Assembly: GCA_030698645.1 (NCBI GenBank)
Contig: JAUYMV010000456.1
Coordinates: 1 to 12,791 of the forward strand
DNA length: 12,791 bases
Direction of reading: 5' to 3'
DNA from: Mesorhizobium sp.
GTDB lineage: Bacteria; Pseudomonadota; Alphaproteobacteria; Rhizobiales; Rhizobiaceae
The first letter of the stretch is position 1; each line of letters begins with the position of its first letter. Under the pieces are notes generated by a model that saw nothing but the letters and a program-made list of their open reading frames with translations, was not told the DNA's origin and did no database searches. Below, one piece after another: positions 6,850 to 12,791 of this stretch. The translations under genes were made by a program, and so were the position numbers.

Positions 6850-6881
6850 GGGGTCAACCAGTCAACGAGGATGTAGCCTGC

Positions 6882-7835
6882 ATGGCGACCGAAAAGAAGA
6901 ACACGACGGCAGAAAAGCCGCAGCCTGCCGGGATGGAAAACCTGAAACCGCTCAAGCTGACGATCGCCGGCAAGGAGCGGGTCTTCGACATCGACAATCC
7001 GAAGCTCCCCGACTGGATCGACAAGCACTCGATGACGTCGGGCAACTATGCGTACGAGAAGAAGCTTCCCGGCGAGGAATACATAAAAACGATCGAGGCC
7101 CTGCAGGTCGAACTCGTCAAGCTGCAATACTGGATGCAGAAAAGCGGGCAGCGCGTGGTTGTGCTGTTCGAAGGCCGGGACGCGGCCGGCAAGGGCGGGA
7201 CGATCGCCGCGGTTCACCAGTACATGAACCCGCGCACCGCGCGCAACGTGGCGCTGACCAAGCCGACGGAAACCGAACGGGGGCAATGGTACTACCAGCG
7301 CTATGTCGCCCATTTCCCGTCGGCCGGCGAGTTCGTGACCTTCGATCGTTCCTGGTACAACCGTGCCGGCGTGGAGAAGGTGATGGGGTTCTGCACGCCA
7401 TACCAGTACGAGAAGTTTCTCGCCGAAACGCCGGGATTCGAACAGCAGATTTCCAACGAGGGCATCCATTTCTTCAAGATCTGGCTGAACATCGGCCAGG
7501 AGATGCAACTCGAACGGTTTCATGATCGGCGTCACTCGCCGTTGAAGAACTGGAAATTCTCACCGATCGATGTCGCGGGCATAAAGCTCTGGGACGACTA
7601 TACCAAGGCCCGCGACATCATGATGGAGCGCACGCACAGCTTGGCGTCACCGTGGACCATCGTGCGGTCGAACGACAAGCGGCGTGCGCGGATCGCCGTC
7701 ATCCGGCACCTTCTGTCGGCAATGTCCTATGAAGGACGCAACGATGCCGTCATCGGCACGCAGGATGCCAACATCATCGGTAGCGGTCCGGACTTCCTGA
7801 TCGCGGGAGAGAAAGGCCCGGCGACGGTCAAGTGA
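6882..7835 (+). CDS. ppk2: Polyphosphate kinase 2, class I (PPK2)
   Basis: A 317-residue soluble P-loop kinase that transfers phosphate between inorganic polyphosphate and nucleoside diphosphates; enzymes of this group often run preferentially from polyphosphate towards NTP. The PPK2 core spans about 57-290. Walker A is [13 protein letters not shown] (96-108) and Walker B is [12 protein letters not shown] (154-165). Other family blocks are [18 protein letters not shown] (81-98), [15 protein letters not shown] (132-146) and [20 protein letters not shown] (198-217). A single domain of this size indicates class I rather than the tandem class II. The first 25 residues are charged and probably disordered. 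A GAGGA (6866-6870) precedes the ATG. Divergent from phoR, it fits phosphate homeostasis. It ends 5 bp before the convergent glycosyltransferase. Confidence 0.93.
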   Translation: MATEKKNTTAEKPQPAGMENLKPLKLTIAGKERVFDIDNPKLPDWIDKHSMTSGNYAYEKKLPGEEYIKTIEALQVELVKLQYWMQKSGQRVVVLFEGRDAAGKGGTIAAVHQYMNPRTARNVALTKPTETERGQWYYQRYVAHFPSAGEFVTFDRSWYNRAGVEKVMGFCTPYQYEKFLAETPGFEQQISNEGIHFFKIWLNIGQEMQLERFHDRRHSPLKNWKFSPIDVAGIKLWDDYTKARDIMMERTHSLASPWTIVRSNDKRRARIAVIRHLLSAMSYEGRNDAVIGTQDANIIGSGPDFLIAGEKGPATVK

Positions 7836-7840
7836 ATCGC

Positions 7841-9778
7841 CTAAGGCCCGCGCGGCTGTCGGCGCCGCTTGTGCGGGGTCTTCTCCCAGCGATGCGGATC
7901 GACATAAAGCTGGACCAGCGCCCGCCAGGCGGCAACCGACATGATCAGCCAGTAAACGGGGGTAAACAGCACGATCTTGCCGAATTGCCCGCGACCTGAC
8001 GCGCCCAGCGCGCGCCAGCCGAGAAACAGGAAAGCCGCATAGCCGAGCACTATATTGGCGAGATCGAGGGCGAGTATCGATTTCTGCATCCCGCCCAACC
8101 CGCCATCGAGCCAACTGACGGCGAACCAGATGCCTGAAACAATCAGGAAGGGATGCGCCAGCGCGGAGATGATCATGCCCGCAAAGAGAATCTGGGCGAC
8201 GAGGAACGACCGGAAGCCGAGTTCCCTCGCGAGCCGGCGCGGATCGCGCATATGCACGAGCCAAGTCTGGCTCCATCCCTTGAACCAGCGTGTGCGCTGC
8301 CGCAGCCAGACCAGCGGCGTGTCCGGCGCATCCTCGCCGGTCGGCAAGGTGAGCGTTGCGGTGCGGTAGCCGAATCGGGCGAGACGCATGCCGAGATCCG
8401 CATCTTCCGTCACGTTGTAGGGGTCCCATCCGCCGACTTCTTCCAGAACCGCGCGCCGAAAATGATTGGACGTACCGCCAAGCGGCAGCAGCCAGCGTTG
8501 GCGCGCGAGATAGGGCAACAGACGGCGGAACAGCGCGGCATATTCGAGGGCGAACATAGCGGGGAGCATGCCGGAGGCGGCATTATCGATGCGGATCGGC
8601 GCCTGGAGACAGCCGAGGTCGGGCCCGTCGCTGCGGAAGCGCTGCCAGGCTTCGACAAGCTGGTGTGGATGCGGCCGGTCCTCTGCGTCGTAAAGCACCA
8701 CGAACTCGCCCTTGGCCATCGGCAGGGCATAGCTGAGCGCATTTGGCTTGGTTCTCGGCATGCCGGGCGGCACCTCGATCACTTCGACCCAGGAGCGCAA
8801 TCCATGCGCGCGGATCGCATCGATCGTCGCGCGGTCGTCCGCCTCGCAGACGAGCTTTACATCGAGCTTGCTGCGCGGCCAGGACAAACGCCCGAGGGCG
8901 ACCAGGAGTTCGGGCACGATCTCGACTTCGTCACGCAGAGCGACAAGCACCGTGTAGATCGGCACCGAAGCCGGATCGATCGGCGGAAACGATCGCACAG
9001 GCTGCGGGTTGCGGCCTGCCGCCGCAGCCAGGCGAAGCGCAATGCACGCAAGGAAGAACAGGGAGAAGAACAGGTGAGACAGCAGCCACGCCTCTGTGGG
9101 GAACCTGAGGAAGGCGAGCGGCAGGCCGACGATCATCGCGCCGAGCAGGACCCCCTGCCATGCGTTGGCGACGATGCGCGCGGACAGCAACGGCCGCCTG
9201 ACGAAGAGCCCATCGCGGGCAAGTCCGACCAGCCTTGGCCGCGCAACCGCGATGAGGGCGGCGCGCAACGCGGCCGGTGCGACCACGCGGACCCGAAAAG
9301 GCATGGCCGGGTCTCCGGCGCGCAGCCGGCGCAGTCGGACGACTTCGGACGCGGACGGCGCGACGAGATAGACGATGCGTCCGTTGCGGTCGGTCGCCTG
9401 CACCATACCTGCTCCGCGCGGCGCGCGCAGAAGTATCAGCGCGGCCGCCGCGCCGATGCGCAGACTGCGCGGATCGATCTCGGTCTGGAATGGCAGTGCG
9501 AGATCGGCAGCGATTTCCCGATAGATCGTTTCCTCCGGAACGATGCCGGCGGCCAGCAACTCGGCCAGCAGGTCGGTGCCGTTCCGGCCCGCGCGCCGGG
9601 CCAGTTCGACCGCCTGCGACGGCCAGACGCCGAGGCGGCGGAGAATGGGGATCCATGCATGAATGGAAGGCGTCGCGGACGCAACCGGTATCGGCTGTTC
9701 GACATGAGTCCGGCCTCGGCGCGGCCCGAAGCGCGCATCGGCACCCGCGGCAATGCCCAGCGCTGAAGCGTCGGACAT
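7841..9778 (-). CDS. Membrane GT2 glycosyltransferase with N-terminal MshEN-like domain
   Basis: A 645-residue protein. Residues about 40-180 resemble the GspE/MshE N-terminal (MshEN) fold (GTDLLAELLAAGIVPEETIY at 67-86, then a LALPF turn). Two membrane segments (about 205-225 and 230-250) precede a processive family 2 catalytic domain with all four sites: CEADD (311-315), DAED (364-367, DxD metal site), TED (457-459) and QRTRW (494-498, QxxRW). At least three or four membrane segments follow (about 524-556, 568-588, 602-622) and a basic tail ends the protein. This is a cellulose/hyaluronan-synthase-like layout, suggesting synthesis and export of a beta-linked surface polysaccharide at the inner membrane; product unknown. 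GGAGG (9786-9782) lies 4 nt upstream of the ATG. No bcsB/C-like partners are present. Confidence 0.88.
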   Translation of the reverse strand: MSDASALGIAAGADARFGPRRGRTHVEQPIPVASATPSIHAWIPILRRLGVWPSQAVELARRAGRNGTDLLAELLAAGIVPEETIYREIAADLALPFQTEIDPRSLRIGAAAALILLRAPRGAGMVQATDRNGRIVYLVAPSASEVVRLRRLRAGDPAMPFRVRVVAPAALRAALIAVARPRLVGLARDGLFVRRPLLSARIVANAWQGVLLGAMIVGLPLAFLRFPTEAWLLSHLFFSLFFLACIALRLAAAAGRNPQPVRSFPPIDPASVPIYTVLVALRDEVEIVPELLVALGRLSWPRSKLDVKLVCEADDRATIDAIRAHGLRSWVEVIEVPPGMPRTKPNALSYALPMAKGEFVVLYDAEDRPHPHQLVEAWQRFRSDGPDLGCLQAPIRIDNAASGMLPAMFALEYAALFRRLLPYLARQRWLLPLGGTSNHFRRAVLEEVGGWDPYNVTEDADLGMRLARFGYRTATLTLPTGEDAPDTPLVWLRQRTRWFKGWSQTWLVHMRDPRRLARELGFRSFLVAQILFAGMIISALAHPFLIVSGIWFAVSWLDGGLGGMQKSILALDLANIVLGYAAFLFLGWRALGASGRGQFGKIVLFTPVYWLIMSVAAWRALVQLYVDPHRWEKTPHKRRRQPRGP

Positions 9779-10081
9779 CGATCCTCCAGACGAACCAGCT
9801 ACGCCGCAACTGGCGACGTGAAGCGTGAATTTCCCCTGCCGGACGCGGATATTGAAGCCTGGCGCGACTGCGACCCAATCCGCAGTGTCCCCGCGTCCAG
9901 TCCTATGCCGCTCTCGGCTCCGTCATCGTCGCAAGACAACGCCGTACGAGTCAACTGGATTGGCGGCGTGGCTGCCGAAGGCAATGCCGGACACGTGTTT
10001 CCGCGATCGTGGCGTCATGCTATCTGGCAACCGAACGCCGCGACGTGCGGCGCGCAGGTGCGGCCCTACGGAGAGACCGGA
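9779..10081. other. Divergent intergenic region between glycosyltransferase and solute-binding protein genes
   Basis: 303 bp with no convincing gene. The frame of the downstream gene is open through most of it (from GTG 9818), but the encoded sequence looks random and lies before the signal peptide. The only short motifs I see are an 8-bp palindrome, ACACGTGT (9991-9998), and a GAGTC methylation-type site within the TACGAGTCAAC stretch near 9950. No strong -35/-10 pair is evident on either strand. Confidence 0.45.
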
Positions 10082-10918
10082 TTGAGAACAGTCGTATTGC
10101 TTCTCGGCATTCTCCTTGTCTTTGCGGCAACAGCCGGCAAAGCAGCCGAACCGCAGATTCCGAGTTTCTGGGACATGAAGGAGCGGCTGCCGAAGCCTCC
10201 GTTGAGCAACCTGCAGCGGCTGCGATTCCTGACGACCGTCGATTTTCCGCCGTTCAGCTATCTGGACGCGAGCGGGCGCCTGACCGGTTTTCACGTCGAT
10301 CTCGCGCGCAGGATCTGCGGCGAACTCGCCATTGCGGATGTCTGCCAGATCCAGGCCCTGCCATGGAGCGAACTCGACGCGGCGCTGGAAGGCGGACAGG
10401 GCGAGGCCATCCTCGCCGGCATCGCCGTGACGCCGGAGTCGCGTGGGAAATACGCGTTCTCGCGCTCGTACATGCAGTTTCCCGCCCGCTTCGTGATGCG
10501 CAAGGCGTCGGCCCTGTCCGAGCCGCTGCACGACCAGCTTGCCGGGAAGTTCATCGGCGTCATTGCCGGCTCGGCGCATGAGCGCATGCTGCGGGCCTAT
10601 TTCGACGGCGCGATACCGATCACCTACAATCGCGACGAAGCGATGCTGGAGGAAGTGCGCGCGGGCAGGCTCGATGGCGCGTTCGGCGACGGGATGCGGC
10701 TGGCGTTCTGGCTGTCTGGCACGGATTCGGCGAGCTGCTGCCGATTTGCCGGCGGTCCCTATCTGGCGCCCGAGTATCTCGGCGCCGGGCTCGCGATAGC
10801 GGTACGACCGGAAAATGCCGTGCTCGCCGACGCGTTCAACTTCGCGCTGCACCAAATCCAGGTCAATGGCGCGTTTGCGGAACTCTATCTGCGCTACTTC
10901 CCGCTTGGCTTCTACTGA
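10082..10918 (+). CDS. Periplasmic amino-acid-type solute-binding protein (family 3)
   Basis: A 278-residue exported protein. The start is taken at TTG 10082: GGAGAG (10070-10075) is 6 nt upstream, and translation gives a clear Sec signal peptide (RTVVLLLGILLVFAATAGKA, cleavage likely near AGKA-AEPQ, residues 18-24). The mature part is a bacterial extracellular solute-binding protein family 3 fold: FLTTVDFPPFSYLDASGRLTGFHVDLARRIC (49-79), AGIAVTPESRGKYAFSRSY (112-130, with the ligand-carboxylate arginine Arg121), GVIAGSAHERML (159-170) and AFGDG (200-204). Such proteins bind amino acids or similar ligands for ABC importers, but no permease or ATPase gene lies nearby, so it is an orphan or serves another role. 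A GTG eight codons upstream is a less likely start. It ends 2 bp from the convergent hydroxylase gene. Confidence 0.85.
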   Translation: MRTVVLLLGILLVFAATAGKAAEPQIPSFWDMKERLPKPPLSNLQRLRFLTTVDFPPFSYLDASGRLTGFHVDLARRICGELAIADVCQIQALPWSELDAALEGGQGEAILAGIAVTPESRGKYAFSRSYMQFPARFVMRKASALSEPLHDQLAGKFIGVIAGSAHERMLRAYFDGAIPITYNRDEAMLEEVRAGRLDGAFGDGMRLAFWLSGTDSASCCRFAGGPYLAPEYLGAGLAIAVRPENAVLADAFNFALHQIQVNGAFAELYLRYFPLGFY

Positions 10919-10920
10919 GC

Positions 10921-11730
10921 TCAGCCGCGCCGAAAGGGCAGAAGCAGCGCCCAGAGGAAGCTGGACGGCTCCCGTCCGCGATAGGCGTCGAGGCCAATGT
11001 CCATTGCGTCATGCCCCTTGACCGGCTGGGCGTTGTAGGTGCCGAAGAGACGGTCCCAGAACGGGAAATTGAACCCGTAGTTGGAGTCGGTCTCGCGGCG
11101 AATCGTCGAGTGATGGACGCGGTGCATATCGGGCGTGACAATGACCCGGCGCAAAGCGCCGTCGAGAGCGAGCGGCAGCTTCGCATTGGAATGGTTGAAC
11201 ATCGCCGTGCCATTGAGCACGATCTCGAAGATCAACACGCCGAGGACCGGGGCGCCGAGAGCGACGACGATCGCCGCCTTCCACAGCATGGATGCAACGA
11301 TCTCGACCGGATGGAACCGCAGGCCGGTCGTCACGTCGAAGCCGGTGTCGGCATGATGCATCCGGTGAAAACGCCAGAACAGCGGGATCTTGTGACTGGC
11401 GACATGTTCGAGCCAGACCGCGAAATCGAGAATGACGAAGGAGAGCAGGCCGGCCACGACCGGGTCCATCGCGACCATGCGGAACAGGCCATAGCCATGG
11501 GCTTCCGCCCAGACGGCGGAGCCGACCGCAGCGGCCGGGAAGATGATCCGCAGGACGAAAGAGGACATGACCACGAGCGACAGATTGGTCACCCAGCGGC
11601 GGGTCTTCAGGGCTCCCGCCATTTCGGCGCGTTCGAGCCGGGGTGAAACCAGCTCGAAAACCGCCATGCTGCCGAAGATGAGGACAAAGGCGGCGAGGCG
11701 TATGGCGCTTTCGGAAAGGAGCTGGCCCAT
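10921..11730 (-). CDS. Membrane fatty acid hydroxylase / sterol desaturase superfamily protein
   Basis: A 269-residue integral membrane protein with the histidine-box pattern of the di-iron FA_hydroxylase superfamily: EHVASH (108-113, HxxxH), HRMHH (122-126, HxxHH), FNH (178-180) and HRVHH (203-207, HxxHH), plus His140. Hydrophobic stretches at about 10-28, 46-72, 90-106 and 145-175 carry the boxes on the cytoplasmic face. Known members hydroxylate or desaturate fatty acids, ceramides, sterols or carotenoids; the sequence does not tell which. It is second in a two-gene unit: the upstream TerB-like gene stops 5 bp before its ATG. The stop lies 2 bp from that of the convergent solute-binding protein gene. 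Confidence 0.9.
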   Translation of the reverse strand: MGQLLSESAIRLAAFVLIFGSMAVFELVSPRLERAEMAGALKTRRWVTNLSLVVMSSFVLRIIFPAAAVGSAVWAEAHGYGLFRMVAMDPVVAGLLSFVILDFAVWLEHVASHKIPLFWRFHRMHHADTGFDVTTGLRFHPVEIVASMLWKAAIVVALGAPVLGVLIFEIVLNGTAMFNHSNAKLPLALDGALRRVIVTPDMHRVHHSTIRRETDSNYGFNFPFWDRLFGTYNAQPVKGHDAMDIGLDAYRGREPSSFLWALLLPFRRG

Positions 11731-11735
11731 CGCGA

Positions 11736-12149
11736 TCAGGTCAGCGTGCGGTGGCGCGCCTTGGCGGACAGTTCAATGGCGCGCGCCGTGTCGGCATCGA
11801 TGGCGAGGTAGCTGCGCAAACGCTCGAGCACCCGTCGCTCCTCGATCCGCATCTCGCGATCAACGACCGCAACCTCGACGGCGATCGCATAGGCCGTGTC
11901 GTGCAAATGCAGCGGCACGCTGTCGAGGACCATCCCGAAGATCCGGTCGAGACCTCCCTCGTCCTGCAACAGCTTCTGGCAATCACGCGCCGCACCAACG
12001 AGCGCGGTCTCGTCGAAGTCAAGGAAGATCGGCCAGCCGCGCACGGCCTCGCCGATATGGGCGAGTTCGGCATCGGTCATGTCGCGATCGGCGGCGGACA
12101 CCACCACCATGAGATAGATCAATGCTTCGTGCGCGGACGGCTTTGCCAA
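11736..12149 (-). CDS. TerB-like (tellurite resistance TerB family) protein
   Basis: A 137-residue, mostly helical, acidic cytoplasmic protein. It shows the two-fold internal pattern of the TerB fold: [17 protein letters not shown] (18-34) and [17 protein letters not shown] (95-111), each with an Asp-rich turn followed by a helix carrying glutamates. These are candidate metal-binding positions. No other ter genes (terC, terD, terZ) are near, so a tellurite role is unlikely; single TerB proteins are generally of unknown function. The start is TTG 12149 with GGGAG at 12160-12156 (6-nt spacer). The open frame runs much further upstream, but that is antisense to lysK and its leader. It forms a tight operon with the downstream hydroxylase. 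Confidence 0.75.
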   Translation of the reverse strand: MAKPSAHEALIYLMVVVSAADRDMTDAELAHIGEAVRGWPIFLDFDETALVGAARDCQKLLQDEGGLDRIFGMVLDSVPLHLHDTAYAIAVEVAVVDREMRIEERRVLERLRSYLAIDADTARAIELSAKARHRTLT

Positions 12150-12306
12150 AACGAACTCCCGATGCTGAGTCTTGTTGACGCAAAGTGGGACTGCGAGGCG
12201 CGGCGCGCAATAGCGGCCATGCGCAAACGTATCGAAGGGCGAGCGCTCCGCCGCCGTTTCAGACTTGCCCACGGCGGCATAAACGCAGTTCCGACCGATC
12301 TTCGGC

Positions 12307-12336
12307 TTGACAGCAGTGGAAGCTTGTCCATTAGCA
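12307..12336 (+). promoter_or_regulatory. Candidate lysK promoter
   Basis: A perfect -35 hexamer TTGACA is at 12307-12312. The -10 is poor: CATTAG at 16-nt spacing (12329-12334) is the best fit. Transcription would start about 12342, just before a leader hairpin. The 225-bp gap (12150-12374) also serves the divergent TerB-like gene. Confidence 0.35.
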
Positions 12337-12343
12337 CAGTCTG

Positions 12344-12360
12344 CGCCGGGCCGTCCGGCG
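12344..12360 (+). other. Leader hairpin directly upstream of the lysK ribosome binding site
   Basis: CGCCGG (12344-12349) and CCGGCG (12355-12360) form a perfect 6-bp stem around a 5-nt loop. It ends only 4-5 nt before the Shine-Dalgarno AGGAA (12365-12369) of lysK, so it could influence translation. There is no U-tract. Confidence 0.4.
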
Positions 12361-12374
12361 AGACAGGAAACGCA

Positions 12375-12791
12375 ATGCCGCAAACACGAGCCCCGCTGAT
12401 CACGCCGGAAATCCTTGACGCCGCCAGGTCGAGCAAAGCCTGGCCGTTCGAGGAAGCGCAGAAAGTGATCGACCGCTACAAGGGCACGGAGTTTCCGGAG
12501 ACGGTGCTGTTCGAGACCGGATACGGCCCGTCCGGACTGCCGCATATCGGCACGTTCGGCGAGGTGGCGCGCACCTCCATGGTGCGGCATGCCTTTCGCG
12601 TGCTGACCGAAGACAAGGTGAAGACCCGGCTGCTCTGCTTCTCCGACGACATGGACGGCATGCGCAAGATCCCTGATAACGTGCCCGACCGCGCCTTCCT
12701 GGAACCCTATCTGCACATGCCGCTGACCGCGGTGCCCAATCCGTTCGGCGGCGACCACGACAGCTTCGGGCATCACAACAACGCGATGCTG
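12375..12791 (+). CDS. lysK: Lysyl-tRNA synthetase, class I (partial, 3' end outside window)
   Basis: 139 codons from ATG 12375 to the window edge without a stop. The sequence matches class I Lys[21 protein letters not shown] carries the class I HIGH-like signature (HIG near residues 57-59) and is followed by [19 protein letters not shown] (about 84-102). The full protein is normally above 500 residues, so roughly a quarter is visible. It charges tRNA-Lys with lysine in the cytoplasm. Class I LysRS is typical of alphaproteobacteria and archaea, whereas most bacteria use the unrelated class II enzyme LysS, which supports the taxonomic placement. AGGAA at 12365-12369 is the Shine-Dalgarno sequence. 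Confidence 0.94.
   Translation, partial: MPQTRAPLITPEILDAARSSKAWPFEEAQKVIDRYKGTEFPETVLFETGYGPSGLPHIGTFGEVARTSMVRHAFRVLTEDKVKTRLLCFSDDMDGMRKIPDNVPDRAFLEPYLHMPLTAVPNPFGGDHDSFGHHNNAML

Noticed and set aside
6853..6866. GTCAAC direct repeat before ppk2 as a Pho box
   Set aside because: The repeat period is 8 nt, not 11, and the half sites do not match CTGTCAT.
8153..9766. 537-codon plus-strand ORF
   Set aside because: Antisense to the GT2 glycosyltransferase, which has DxD, TED and QxxRW motifs and membrane segments.
9818..10081. 88-codon N-terminal extension of the solute-binding protein from GTG 9818
   Set aside because: It would bury the Sec signal peptide internally; the TTG at 10082 with its Shine-Dalgarno explains an exported protein.
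9825..10085. 86-codon plus-strand ORF before the solute-binding protein
   Set aside because: Arg/Pro-rich shadow-like sequence without a domain; its stop merely overlaps the TTG start.
12150..12776. 209-codon upstream extension of the TerB-like frame
   Set aside because: It is antisense to lysK and its leader; the TTG 12149 start has a good Shine-Dalgarno and the expected domain start.

Overview
The window is GC-rich, densely packed bacterial chromosome from an alphaproteobacterium, most likely order Hyphomicrobiales (Rhizobiales). The evidence is the argD-argF-hslO block facing apaG, a gene for the alphaproteobacterial cell-cycle regulator GcrA, a class I lysyl-tRNA synthetase (LysK), and clusters of GANTC (CcrM-type) methylation sites in front of gcrA. 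I see no rRNA, tRNA, CRISPR array, insertion sequence, prophage or plasmid gene. This looks like core chromosome, with one small palindromic repeat at the left edge.

Layout, left to right. A nested inverted repeat (4-95) precedes apaG (+). apaG converges on, and overlaps by 8 bp, the minus-strand operon argD-argF-hslO: acetylornithine aminotransferase, ornithine carbamoyltransferase and the redox chaperone Hsp33. A 411-bp divergent intergenic region (3676-4086) then holds regulatory signals for argD (a TTGACA promoter and a GC hairpin with a U-tract) and for gcrA (a GANTC inverted repeat, a DnaA-box-like 9-mer and a CtrA-like half site). gcrA (+) converges on phoU (-), which lies downstream of phoR (-). 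Divergent from phoR is a class I polyphosphate kinase 2 gene (+). It converges on a minus-strand processive GT2 glycosyltransferase carrying an N-terminal MshEN-like domain. Divergent from that is an exported family 3 solute-binding protein (+), which converges on a minus-strand pair: a TerB-like acidic protein followed by a membrane di-iron fatty acid hydroxylase/sterol desaturase-like enzyme. The window ends inside lysK (+).

Functional themes. Two consecutive steps of arginine biosynthesis (ArgD, ArgF) are co-transcribed with Hsp33. PhoR, PhoU and PPK2 form a phosphate-sensing/polyphosphate block, but the pst transporter genes and phoB that usually separate or flank phoR and phoU are absent. 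The glycosyltransferase, the lipid hydroxylase-like enzyme and the solute-binding protein point to envelope functions, with no substrate evident from sequence.

Two window-wide patterns stand out. All four convergent gene pairs are fused almost end to end (from an 8-bp overlap to an 11-bp gap) with no U-tract terminator between them. Three genes (hslO, the solute-binding protein, the TerB-like gene) are best started at TTG codons with well-placed Shine-Dalgarno sequences. The most promising place for something undescribed is the argD/gcrA intergenic region.
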